A DNA stretch of 64,000 nt from NCBI GenBank assembly GCA_963838095.1, contig CAWIPO010000006.1, positions 806,001 through 870,000 of the forward strand, given 5' to 3'. Position numbers and translations under genes: made by a program. This document shows, piece after piece, positions 17,583 to 25,982 of this stretch; the first letter of the stretch is position 1, and each line of letters begins with the position of its first letter. This stretch comes from CAWCGU01 sp963838095 (GTDB lineage Bacteria > Actinomycetota > Thermoleophilia > Solirubrobacterales > 70-9). The notes below the pieces were generated by a model that made no database searches, was not told the DNA's origin, and saw only the letters and a list, made by a program, of their open reading frames with translations.

Positions 17583-18669
17583 TTAGTCGTTCTCCTTTGC
17601 GTATGCGTCGATCAGGATCTCCGCAACCTCGTCCCGGGTGAACTCGTGCGGCGGCTTCTCGCCTGCCTCGAGCATCTCCCGCACCTTCGTCCCCGACAGG
17701 AACAGGCGGGACTCCGCCTCGTGCGGGCAGGTCTTACCTGAACCCATCCCCTCGCACTCGTTACACCAGAAGGTGTGCTCGAACATCAACGGCTCGATCC
17801 CGAGCCGGTCGATGTCGATCTCGTCGAAGATCAGCTGCGCGTCGTAGGTGCCGTAGTAGTCGCCGACGCCGGCGTGGTCGCGGCCGACGATGAAGTGTGT
17901 GGCGCCGTAGTTGCGGCGCACGATCGCGTGGAAGATCGCCTCGCGCGGCCCCGCGTAGCGCATCGCCGCCGGGTTGACGCCGAGCACGACGCGGTCCTGC
18001 GGGTAGTAGTGCTCCATCAGGATCTCGTAGCAGCGCATCCGCACGTCGGCCGGGATGTCGCCCTTCTTGGTCTCGCCGATCAGCGGGTGCAGGAAGAGGC
18101 CGTCGCGAGACCTCGAGCGCCGCCTTCGTCAGGTACTCGTGCGCGCGGTGGATCGGGTTCCGGGTCTGGAAGGCGACGATCCGCTTCCAGCCGCGGCGCT
18201 CGAACTCGGCCCGCGACTCGGCCGGGGTGAAGTAGCGGCGCATGAACGCCTCCTCGTGGTCGGGGGCGGCATCGGCCTCGATCGGGCCGGCGATGCAGCG
18301 CGTGCCCTCCGCGCGCGTCGCCGCGACGCCGGGGTGCTCGTTGTCGGTGGTGCGGAAGACCTGCTCGGCCTCGCGCTCGACATCGCGCTCGAAGACCTCC
18401 TCCACGCTCACCCGTCCGAGCGCCTTGCCGTTGTCGGCGCTGAGCTCGACGACGTCGCCGGCCGCACAGTCGAGATCGGTCGCCAGGGTGACCGGGATCG
18501 GCCAGATCTCGCTGCCGTCGGCGAGCGTCATGTCCTCGACCGAGGCGCGCCAGTCCTCGGAGCCCATGAAGCCCTTCAGCGGCGCGAAGCCGTCGTTTGC
18601 GAGCAGCTCGAAGTCCGCCGTCTGACGGGCGCTCAGGGTCAGGGAAAGCTGGGTCTGCGTCTCGGGCAA
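17583..18669 (-). pseudogene. sat: Sulfate adenylyltransferase (ATP sulfurylase), frameshifted near 18106
   Basis: Makes adenylylsulfate (APS) from sulfate and ATP, in the single-polypeptide Sat form. The N-terminal part carries LLANDGFAPLKGFMGSEDW and the catalytic FQTRNPIHRAHEYLTKAALE (QxRNPxHxxH). After a one-base shift at about 18106 the frame continues with LHPLIGETKKGDIP, then VRMRCYEILMEHYYPQDRVV and IVGRDHAGVGDYYG. The start is TTG at 18669 with an AGGAG five bases upstream. The corrected length of about 361 residues is within the family range. The zinc-binding CxxC region near the end (FWCNECEGMGSGKTCPHE) is present. Confidence 0.9.
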
Positions 18670-18713
18670 TGTGGCTCCTAGTCGGTGAGGACGGCGGGAC
18701 ATGGTAGGGACCG

Positions 18714-19371
18714 TCAGCCGTTCAGCCCGCACTCGGTCTTCTGGGCGTTCGCCCAGCGACCGGAGCGGGGGTGGCCGTTGGCGTTCGGGGGACGCGTGCA
18801 GTGCGTGCAGCCGATGGAAGGGTAGCCTGCGTCGTGCAGCGGGTTGTAAGGCAGCTCGTGCTCCCGGATGTACTTCCACACGTCCTGGTCGGTCCAGTCG
18901 GCGAGCGGGTTCAGCTTCCAGAGCCCGAAGCGCTTGTCCCAGCCGAACTTGGCGGCTCCGGCGCGGGTCTCGGAGTCCACGCGGCGGATGCCCGAGACCC
19001 AGCAGTCCAGGCCCGAGAGGGCCTCGCGCATCGGCTCCACCTTGCGGATCCCGCAGCAGGCATCGGGCTGGCGGCCCCAGAGCTCGTCGCCGTACAGCTT
19101 CGCCTGCTCGTCGAGGGAGATTCCCGGCATAGCGGTCGAAATCGATCCCGTAGCGCGCCGCGAGCGCGTCGCGAGTCATGTAGGTCTCCTCGAACAGCAC
19201 GTCGGTGTCGAGATAGAAGAAGCGGGTGGTGGGATCGATCATTTGCGCGATGTCGATCGTCACCGAGCTGGTCTTCTGAAACGAGGAGGCGAAGTAGAGG
19301 CTCGGGTGAAAGGTCTCGATCGCCCAGGCGATCGTCTCCTCGGCGCTCAGGCCCTCGAGCTTGGCCGGGTT
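18714..19371 (-). pseudogene. cysH: Assimilatory APS/PAPS reductase, frameshifted near 19130
   Basis: Reduces APS (or PAPS) to sulfite with thioredoxin. The N-terminal part (LSAEETIAWAIETFHPSLYF, then FFYLDTDVLFEETYMTRDAL) is in one frame to YGIDFDRYAG. The rest (ISLDEQAKLYGDELWGRQPD onward) is one base over, explained by one extra base in GGGAA near 19130. Two cysteine pairs, PDACCGIRKVEP and GCTHCTRPP, are those that bind the [4Fe-4S] cluster in APS-type reductases. That suggests APS is the preferred substrate even though cysC is present. The exact start is unclear: a GGAGGT at 19372-19377 points to a start just below it, but no standard start codon is in frame. Confidence 0.85.
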
Positions 19372-19401
19372 ACCTCCGGGATCGAGGCGCGCGCGCGATT
19401 G

Positions 19402-19420
19402 CCGTTGCGCTTTGCAACGG
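19402..19420. promoter_or_regulatory. Inverted repeat between the sulfite reductase and cysH genes
   Basis: CCGTTGC-GCTTT-GCAACGG is a perfect 7-bp stem with a 5-base loop, in the spacer of about 110 bp between the sulfite reductase stop and the probable cysH ribosome site. It has no run of T on either side, so an intrinsic terminator is unlikely. It could be an attenuating or mRNA-stabilising hairpin, or an operator. Confidence 0.35.
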
Positions 19421-19481
19421 ATGTCGCGTGGATGGGCCGGACTGACGCGGCACGTCCTCGGCTCATGCCGGCATCGGCACC

Positions 19482-21358
19482 TCAGATCGCGCACTCGCCC
19501 TCGCCGCGCTGGACCTCGTAGGGATCCCTACGTGCCCAGTCGACGAACATCATCATGTTCTCGAGGTTGAACTCCACCGGCATCGCCAGGTCCTTGACCT
19601 TCTGCTCGAATTCTGGGATGCCGACCCGCTCGACGAACTCGTTGAACGTCTCGCCGTCGTTGCGGTCGGACTCGTAGAAGCGGATCCAGCGCTCGACCGC
19701 GTCGGGGACGCGCTTCGCGGGCAGCCGTGACTTCAGCCGCTCTCCAAAGACGACCTCGCCGCTGGTGAACTTGCCGCCGACGTGGGGGATGTAGGCGGGA
19801 ATCGTGTGATCGCCGACCTTCATCGACGCCCCGTAGAAGCCGATGCTGCCGATGTGGTGCTGGCCGCATCCGTTCGGGCAGCCGGACATCTTGATGTGGA
19901 TCTGGCGCGGTCAGCGGGTCGGTGATCTGCATCGACTCGATCCTCTCCTGCACCGCCACATTCAGCCCCATCGAGCTGGTGATCCCGAGCTTGCAGCTGT
20001 CGGTGCCGGGGCAGGAGACGACGTCGGTGATCTCCATCGCCCCGGAGTCGCCGAGCCCGAGCTCGCCCAGGCGCTTCCAGACGTCGTAGACCGACTCGTT
20101 GCGGACCCAGCGCAGGACGAGGTTCTGCTGCACGGTGGACCGCGCCCAGCCGCCGGTGTACTCGCGAACGATCTCGGCGAGCCCGCGGAAGTGCTCCGGG
20201 CTGAGGTCGCCACGGGTGACCTTGACGGTGACGGTCGAGAAGCCCTCCTGGCGCTGCGGGTGCACGTTCACCTCGCGGAAGCGCTCGAACTCGGATCGCG
20301 TCGCCGTTGGGCGTTCCGTACTCCGAGGGGACCGCGGGTGCGCTCGCCTCCTCGTCGACGTCCATCCGCAGACGCTCGACGTCGAACTCGCTCTCGGCGA
20401 CCCAGTCGCCCTCGAGCTCTTCCTCGACCAGCTCGCGGAAGGCGTCGATGCCGATCTTGTCGACCAGCACCTTGATCCGCGCCCGGGCGCGGTTGACGCG
20501 CAGCCACTCCTGGCGGTCGAAGATCCTCAGGCAGGCCTCGGTGACCTTCAGGTAGTCGCCGTTGTCGAGCTCGACGAACTCGTACAGTGTCGGCGCGATC
20601 CGCGGCATGATCGAGGTGCCGCCGCCGACCCGGATCTCGACTCCCTTGACCCCGTCGCGGAGCTTCGGGATGAAGCCGATGTCGTGGATGCCCGTGATCG
20701 CGACGTCCTCGTCGGTGGCGGTGAACGCCGTCTTGATCTTGCGCGGCATCAACTGCGTGGTCGGGTGGCGGACGAAGTAGCGCACGTAGGCGGCGCCGTA
20801 CGGGGTGATGTCGAACGGCTCGCCCTCGGTGACGCCGGCGCGCGGGTCGCCGGTGACGTTGCGGACGGTGTTGCCGCAGCCCTCGCGCGAGGAGAGGTCG
20901 GCTTCCGAGAGCTCCCGGATCAGCTTCGCGGCGTCGGGGAGGGGGACGTGGTGGATCTGGATGTTCTGGCGGGTGGTGATGTGGCCCTTGTTCAGGGGCG
21001 CGTACTTCTCGATCACGCTCCCGAAGGCGTCGAGCTGATCGGCGGTGACGCCGCCGAGCGGCAGCTTGACGCGGATCATCTGCACGTCGGGCTGGCGCTG
21101 GCCGTACACGCCCTGCTTCAGCCGGAAGCCGATGAACTGGTCCTCGGGCGTGTCGCCGCGCATGAACTTGGCGGCCTCGGTGTCGAAGTCGTCGAACTCG
21201 TGCGCGATCGCCGGGATCACGTGCCCGGGGACGTTCTCGTACACCTCCGGGTTCTCGAGCGAACCGACCTTGCCCTTGCCGTGCTGCTTCTTTTCGTGCT
21301 GGACGTCGAGGTCGGCGTAAGCGGCCTTCGGCTTCTCAGCCGTGGTCGTCGGTTCCAT
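19482..21358 (-). pseudogene. Siroheme ferredoxin sulfite (or nitrite) reductase, two frameshifts
   Basis: Six-electron reductase converting sulfite to sulfide (or nitrite to ammonia). From the ATG at 21358 the protein begins MEPTTTAEKPKAAYADLDVQ. The ferredoxin-like and siroheme domains follow (GHITTRQNIQIHHVPLPDAA, GNTVRNVTGDP). Frameshifts near 20295 and 19907, each one extra base, separate this part from SEFERFREVNVHPQRQEGF and then MSGCPNGCGQHHIGSIGFYG. Cluster ligands are intact: C-x5-C in SCPGTDSCKLG and C-x3-C in GCPNGCGQ. The corrected length is about 624 residues. Its neighbours cysH, sat and cysC favour sulfite as substrate. A TAATAT eight bases before the start could be a -10 box giving a nearly leaderless mRNA. 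Confidence 0.88.
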
Positions 21359-21408
21359 GCGCACGGATATTACACAAATCCCGACCGGCTTTAGGGCATT
21401 TGCAAGGA

Positions 21409-21427
21409 GCCCCGGGGATGCCGGGGC
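21409..21427. terminator. GC-rich hairpin between dodecin and sulfite reductase genes
   Basis: GCCCCGG-GGATG-CCGGGGC forms a 7-bp GC stem with a 5-base loop, 22 bp past the dodecin stop and upstream of the sulfite reductase promoter region. The downstream minus-strand sequence lacks a T tract, so it may be a weak or Rho-assisted terminator separating the two genes. Evidence is limited to the dyad and its position. Confidence 0.35.
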
Positions 21428-21448
21428 CGCCCTGTCCTTCACCTTCGC

Positions 21449-21658
21449 CTAGTCGACCTCAGAGGCCTCGATCAGAAACGCGACCCGAACGTGGGCGCGG
21501 AACTCGTCGAGGTTGTCACCGCGGATCCCGGTGCTGACGATGTCCACGGCGCGGATATTGCGCAGCGAGCTCTGGGCCTGTGAGAGCGCCTGCTTCGCCG
21601 CGTCGTCGGTTGACTCTCGCGAGCTGCCGACCAGCTCGATGATCTTGACGACGGCCAA
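21449..21658 (-). CDS. Dodecin, flavin-binding storage protein
   Basis: A 69-residue dodecin, a dodecameric cage protein that binds FMN/FAD/riboflavin or CoA and buffers free flavin. The family layout is complete: VVKIIELVGSSRESTDDAAK, the helix, then the beta strands with IRGDNLDEFRAHVRVAFLIE. The length is typical (65-75). The start is TTG at 21658 with an AAGGAGGAG ribosome site. It precedes the sulfite reductase gene, but a hairpin between them suggests separate transcription. Confidence 0.92.
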   Translation of the reverse strand: MAVVKIIELVGSSRESTDDAAKQALSQAQSSLRNIRAVDIVSTGIRGDNLDEFRAHVRVAFLIEASEVD

Positions 21659-21684
21659 GCTCTCCTCCTTGTCGTTGAAGCGCC

Positions 21685-21900
21685 TTACGGTATCGGCAGC
21701 TGCCCCGCCGAGACGCCTTCGCGCAGGGCCGCGCGCAGCCAGGGGCTGACGGGCTCGCCCCGTGGGGATGGCGCCGGCGCGGTGTCGGCGATGAACTGCT
21801 CTACGGCGGCGACGATCGCGGCCGCCTCGGAGGGCGATGCCGCCGGCGTTATCAGTTCGATCCGCGGCCGGGGGGGCCGACGCGTTCCATTACCGCTCAT
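21685..21900 (-). CDS. Small AccE-like peptide (acyl-CoA carboxylase epsilon type)
   Basis: A 71-residue protein with the layout of actinobacterial acyl-CoA carboxylase epsilon subunits: a basic, Pro-rich N-terminus, a short strand (IELITPAAS), a helix PSEAAAIVAAVEQFI, a Pro-rich linker and a terminal Trp-containing segment (SPWLRAALREG). Epsilon subunits bind the beta (carboxyltransferase) subunit and raise its activity. The carboxyltransferase gene in this window lies about 12 kb away, whereas accE is usually next to it. The assignment is therefore by pattern only. Confidence 0.5.
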   Translation of the reverse strand: MSGNGTRRPPRPRIELITPAASPSEAAAIVAAVEQFIADTAPAPSPRGEPVSPWLRAALREGVSAGQLPIP

Positions 21901-21918
21901 GGCGCAGAACGTATCCGG

Positions 21919-23070
21919 TCAGTCCCGCAGATATCGCCTCAAGCGCAGCGCCAGCTCCAACTCGGCCCGCCGCTCGCTTACCGGTCGGCCGGTCTGCTGG
22001 CCGATCGCCTGGAGGCGCTGGGAGACCGTCTGATGATGAACGCCGAGCCTGGCGGCAGTCGCGCGGGCGTTCTGCCCGCACTCGAAGTAGGCCGAGAGCG
22101 TCTGGAGCATCCGTTCGGAGCCCGTATTGCTCGACACAGGCCCCAGCTCCGCGGCGACGAACGCCTTTGCCGCCTCTGGGTCACGAGAGGCGAGATCCTC
22201 CATCGCCACGTCGGGGTAGGCGACGCGAGGCCGCTCACGAGTGGTGGCACGGAAAGCGCAGGACGCCTGGCGGTTGGTCTCGCGAAAGCCAGCCGCCGAG
22301 CGCAGCTCGGTGCTGATGCCCATCCGACCTCCGTCACCCGGCTCCAGCGAGGCAATCGCGGTACGGATCCGCTGGTTGAACGGACGTGTGCGGCCCATCC
22401 ACGCCCACCACGGGTCCTCGTAGATGTCGAGCAGCAGCAACCTGCAGTCGAGCTTCCGGGCGCTTGCGGCGAGCGTTTCGGCAAGCTGGGTGCCCGACCC
22501 GACGAGGCCGACGTGCCAGCCGTCCACCGGGTAGTCGAGCGGGCTGGCGTCCACGGCTTCGCCGTCCAGCAGCGCCCGGACGACGTTGAGCCGAATTTGT
22601 CCGCTACCCGCCGGCCGCGCGTTGTCGTACTCCTCCACGACCAGCGACGAGAGCCGCGCGGCGTACGCGAAGAAGAAGTCCGATCCGCGGCGGCGGACAG
22701 CGCTGGCGAGCTCCGGATCGAGGTTCTGCTCGTCCACCAGGTTGCTCCAGCCGTTCCACAGCGCTCGGTGACCGGAGCGATAGCCGTCCAGCAGCATCGA
22801 TATCGGCGTGCCGTACTTGGCGGCCTCGCGGGCCGCCTCTGCGTCCGCCGGCAAGAATTGCGCGGGCAGCTCGCCGCCCTCCCTGAGGCACTGCAGCTCG
22901 GCGCGGCAGTTCCCGCGGCCGAAGTCCGCAATCTGGTCCCACAGCGGCGGCTCGAGCAACCACTTCGGGACCGAGCTCGCGAGGTCGTCGAGCATCGCCG
23001 TCGTCAGCTGATCAACGTCGGCCTCGAGCTCGGTTGCGAGGCGGGCGCAGATTCGGTCGACGTCTTCCAT
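21919..23070 (-). CDS. PucR-type regulator with C-terminal helix-turn-helix
   Basis: A 383-residue protein. The N-terminal 160 residues are helical (ELEADVDQLTTAMLDDLASS; GTPISMLLDGYRSGHRALWN), followed by a GGDEF-like central region (VDGWHVGLVGSGTQLAETLA). The C-terminal helix-turn-helix (SERMLQTLSAYFECGQNARA, then TAARLGVHHQTVSQRLQAI) is of the PucR/CdaR type. These regulators sense small metabolites or act in secondary metabolism. No adjacent catabolic operon shows its target. The gene reads away from the small zinc-ribbon protein and the MASE1 phosphatase. Confidence 0.85.
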   Translation of the reverse strand: MEDVDRICARLATELEADVDQLTTAMLDDLASSVPKWLLEPPLWDQIADFGRGNCRAELQCLREGGELPAQFLPADAEAAREAAKYGTPISMLLDGYRSGHRALWNGWSNLVDEQNLDPELASAVRRRGSDFFFAYAARLSSLVVEEYDNARPAGSGQIRLNVVRALLDGEAVDASPLDYPVDGWHVGLVGSGTQLAETLAASARKLDCRLLLLDIYEDPWWAWMGRTRPFNQRIRTAIASLEPGDGGRMGISTELRSAAGFRETNRQASCAFRATTRERPRVAYPDVAMEDLASRDPEAAKAFVAAELGPVSSNTGSERMLQTLSAYFECGQNARATAARLGVHHQTVSQRLQAIGQQTGRPVSERRAELELALRLRRYLRD

Positions 23071-23164
23071 CGATGGAGTGTTAGCGGTGCTACTCAGATC
23101 CTAGAACCGTACTTTGTACGACATCGGCATGTGAAAACCGAACATCGACCGATTGTGGGGCCGG

Positions 23165-23365
23165 ATGCGGACGATCACACTCGTCAAGGTGGACCCACTG
23201 ACCATCTACATCTCGATCATCGGACTGCTGCTGGTGCTGACGGTGCTGCTTGGGGTGTTCAGCTACCACATCACGCGCGGGTGCCCGCAGTGCAATGCAC
23301 GGGTCCAGCTGGGGCGGCCGAGATGCCAGGGGTGTGGCTACCGCTTCTCGACCGCGCGCTTCTAA
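23165..23365 (+). CDS. Small membrane-anchored zinc-ribbon protein
   Basis: A 66-residue protein with one N-terminal membrane helix (PLTIYISIIGLLLVLTVLLG) followed by a rubredoxin-like zinc ribbon, CPQCNAR and CQGCGYRF. The domain sits at the inner or outer membrane face. The function is unknown. The ATG at 23165 with a GGGG upstream was preferred; a TTG at 23153 would add four residues. It is separated from the MASE1-phosphatase gene by 60 bp on the same strand. Confidence 0.7.
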   Translation: MRTITLVKVDPLTIYISIIGLLLVLTVLLGVFSYHITRGCPQCNARVQLGRPRCQGCGYRFSTARF

Positions 23366-23425
23366 GCCGCCTCCGGGGTAGGTCATTGGCCAGCCCCGGC
23401 TGTAGAGGGGTAGATTCAGCGGCGG

Positions 23426-25039
23426 GTGGCGAGGAACGAAAGAGGCGCATGGTGGCGGGCCGGCTGGTGCGTCGGCATTGGGCTCGCCTACTTCGGTTCC
23501 GCGAAGCTCGGGCTCGAGCTCGCCTTCACGACGCCGAGCGTAACCGCGATCTGGCCGCCCGCCGGGATCGCTCTCGCTGCGCTCGTGCTCGGCGGCCGGC
23601 GGCTGTGGCCCGGAGTGGCGCTGGGCGCGTTTCTGGCCAACGTGACCACGGACGTGCCGCTTTACACCACGCTCGGGATCACGCTCGGCAACACCCTGGA
23701 AGGCCTGGCGGGCGCGTACATGCTCGAGCGAGTCAGGTTCCGTCCCTCGATGGAGCGGTTGCGCGACATCTGGAGCCTCGTGGTGCTGGCCGGGGTGATC
23801 AGCACGATGATCGCGGCGACGATCGGCGTCGCCAGCCTCAGCCTGGGCGACTCCCTCGCCGACGACGGCCTGTCGGTGTGGCGGGTCTGGTGGCTGGGGG
23901 ACATGGGAGGAATCCTGCTGGTGGCCACCTTCCTCCTCGTTGCGGTCACCCACTGGCCCTACCGGGACGTGCCGGGGAAGCCGCTGGAGGCTGTGGCCCT
24001 GTTCTGCGCGCTCGCCGGTTTCGGCATCTTCGCCTTCAGCCAGAGCGCCGCGGTCGCTTATCTGCTCTTCCCCTTGTTGATCTGGGCCGGGCTTCGCTTC
24101 CTGCAGCCGGGGGCAACCGCAGCGGCGCTGGTCGCGGCCACGATCGCGGTCGCCTTCACAGCCAGTGGTGAGGGCCAGTTCATGGAGCCCGATGAGGACG
24201 ACAGCCTGCTGTTGGCGCAGACGTTCTCCGCTGTCGCCGGCCTTAGCGCGTTGATCCTCGCGACCGTCACCAGCCAGCGAAGACGCGCGGAGAGGGCGGC
24301 GCACGAAGTCGCGCACGGGCTCCAGGTCGACCTGCTTCCGCGGGCTCTTCCACAGATACCGAGGATGGACGTGGCAGCCTGGTATCGCGCCGGGTCGCCG
24401 CAGCAAGAGGTTGGCGGCGACTTCTACGACGTCTTCGAGACCGGGCCCGACGAGTGGATGGCTGTGATCGGCGATGTCTGCGGGAAAGGCCCCGAGGCCG
24501 CCTCGCTGACCGCTCTGGCCCGGTACACGCTGCGGGCGGTGACCCACGAGGGTGGGCAGCCAAGCGACGCCCTTCTGGACCTCAACGAGGCGATTCTCGA
24601 TCAGCGATCGGACCGGCGCTTCATGACCGTCGCGCTGGCGCGGTTCACGGCAGCCGCGGGCGCTCACTCGGTGACCGTCAGCGTCGGCGGCCACCCGCTG
24701 CCGATGCTCGTGCGTGCGTCCGGCGAGGTCGAGGACGTCGCTAGCTGGGGCAGCCTGATCGGCATCGACCCGGACCCGCACCTGGGCGATCATGAGCTGG
24801 AGCTGCGCTCCGGCGATGCCCTGCTGCTGTTCACGGATGGTCTCGTCGAGAGCCGTGAAGCTACGGGCGACGGCTCGGATTGGGTCCGGGAGCTTCTTGG
24901 TCGCTGCGCAGGAGAGTCGGCGGCGACGATCGTCGATCGACTTCGCCGAGCTGCTCCGGCGAGGGACGACGTCAGCGGCGACGACATCGCCCTGCTGGTG
25001 ATCAGCTCCCGGGCTGACGGCGCCTGGCGGGGCCGGTGA
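23426..25039 (+). CDS. MASE1 membrane sensor fused to SpoIIE/PP2C phosphatase
   Basis: A 537-residue protein. The N-terminal MASE1 sensory domain has about eight membrane helices (residues 10-290) with the family-typical AIWPPAGIALAALVLGGRRL and WRVWWLGDMGGILLVATFLL. A short linker (RRRAERAAHEVAHGLQVDLL) leads to a SpoIIE-type serine phosphatase with metal-binding Asp in EVGGDFYDVFE, VIGDVCGKGPEAASL, LLLFTDGLVESREA and SGDDIALLVIS. Such proteins dephosphorylate anti-sigma-factor antagonists in response to membrane signals. Its partner may be the STAS protein at 50444, by inference. The start is GTG. The stop overlaps the next gene (GTGA). Confidence 0.9.
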   Translation: MARNERGAWWRAGWCVGIGLAYFGSAKLGLELAFTTPSVTAIWPPAGIALAALVLGGRRLWPGVALGAFLANVTTDVPLYTTLGITLGNTLEGLAGAYMLERVRFRPSMERLRDIWSLVVLAGVISTMIAATIGVASLSLGDSLADDGLSVWRVWWLGDMGGILLVATFLLVAVTHWPYRDVPGKPLEAVALFCALAGFGIFAFSQSAAVAYLLFPLLIWAGLRFLQPGATAAALVAATIAVAFTASGEGQFMEPDEDDSLLLAQTFSAVAGLSALILATVTSQRRRAERAAHEVAHGLQVDLLPRALPQIPRMDVAAWYRAGSPQQEVGGDFYDVFETGPDEWMAVIGDVCGKGPEAASLTALARYTLRAVTHEGGQPSDALLDLNEAILDQRSDRRFMTVALARFTAAAGAHSVTVSVGGHPLPMLVRASGEVEDVASWGSLIGIDPDPHLGDHELELRSGDALLLFTDGLVESREATGDGSDWVRELLGRCAGESAATIVDRLRRAAPARDDVSGDDIALLVISSRADGAWRGR

Positions 25040-25980
25040 GCATCCCCGTCCTCGGCGCCGCTGCGGTCGCTGCCACTGTCTCGACCGACGTCGCTATCGC
25101 TCACACGCGGGAGGCATTCGAGCACCACGCTCGCGGCGAGTGGGTGATGCCTCCCAAGGTCTATCTCGACAGCCCACCCGGCGGCGATTTCCGCGCGATG
25201 GCGGCGCGCGGTGCGGGCTTGGCGATGCTGAAGTGGGTGACGTCGTTCCCGGACAACCCCGCGAGAGGGTTGCCGGTGGTGACAGGCGCGTTGTTGCTCT
25301 CCGACGCCGGCAGCGGGGAGTTGGCGGCGATCATTGACTGCGCCTCGGTCACCTCGCTGCGCACGGGCGCGGCGGCGGCGCTTTCGGCCCAGGCGCTGGC
25401 GCCCGAATCCGCGCGCTCGGTCGGCCTGATCGGCTGTGGCGTCAACGGCTCGGTGGCCGCGCGGTGCATGGTCGCGGCCGGTTACGGCTCCGGCGTCTGT
25501 GCAGACGCCCAGGCGCAGGCGGCCGAGGCGCTCGCCGATCAGCTCGGGTGGCGCTCGGGGCCTCGCGAGGAGGCGGCGGCGCAGGACATCGTCGTCACGG
25601 TCACGCCCGGAGCCGAGCCGGTGCTGTTCGAGTCAGACCTCCGCCGCGGCCAGCACCTCGCGGTGCTCGGAGCCGACGCGCACGGCAAGGCCGAGGTCTC
25701 CGCGGACGTGGTCGTTCGCTGCGCCCTCTTTTGCGACGAATGGGAGCAGGCATCTGCCGGTGGCGAGCTCTCCGGTCCGGTGGCCGCGGGAATCGTCCTC
25801 CCCGAGGACGTGACCGAACTCGGATCGGTGCTGATCGGAGAGTCGCCGGGCCGCCGATCGCCGCAGGAGATCACGCTCTTTGACTCCACCGGGCTCGCGA
25901 TCCAGGATTTGGCGATCGCCAAGGCGGTGTTCGATGCGTGGCGCGCTGGGGGGGTTGAGGCGCCGCTCGTTGAGTTGTAG
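25036..25980 (+). CDS. Ornithine cyclodeaminase / mu-crystallin family protein
   Basis: A 314-residue NAD(P)-dependent enzyme of the ornithine cyclodeaminase, alanine dehydrogenase and ketimine reductase family. The substrate half holds VMPPKVYLDSPPGGDFRAMA with the conserved Lys. The Rossmann half holds SVGLIGCGVNGSVAARCMVA. TSLRTGAAAALSAQALAP is the family block that binds the dinucleotide. The substrate (ornithine, alanine or a cyclic imine) cannot be told. It is translationally coupled to the MASE1 phosphatase gene, an odd pairing. The stop lies 2 bp from the convergent phosphoesterase stop. Confidence 0.85.
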   Translation: MSIPVLGAAAVAATVSTDVAIAHTREAFEHHARGEWVMPPKVYLDSPPGGDFRAMAARGAGLAMLKWVTSFPDNPARGLPVVTGALLLSDAGSGELAAIIDCASVTSLRTGAAAALSAQALAPESARSVGLIGCGVNGSVAARCMVAAGYGSGVCADAQAQAAEALADQLGWRSGPREEAAAQDIVVTVTPGAEPVLFESDLRRGQHLAVLGADAHGKAEVSADVVVRCALFCDEWEQASAGGELSGPVAAGIVLPEDVTELGSVLIGESPGRRSPQEITLFDSTGLAIQDLAIAKAVFDAWRAGGVEAPLVEL

Positions 25981-25982
25981 GC

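Noticed and set aside
14702..21442. SAM or cobalamin riboswitch before sulfur genes
   Set aside because: The spacers before the exporter, Rrf2 and sulfite reductase genes are too short and show no conserved riboswitch core.
23370..23425. A GGGGTAG element before the MASE1-phosphatase gene as a second SigF promoter
   Set aside because: No GTTT lies 15-17 bp upstream of either GGGGTAG copy, so the match is to the -10 half only.
23090..24793. A 567-codon minus-strand frame
   Set aside because: It is opposite the MASE1-SpoIIE gene, whose motifs and membrane helices are convincing. The antisense frame has no recognisable domain.
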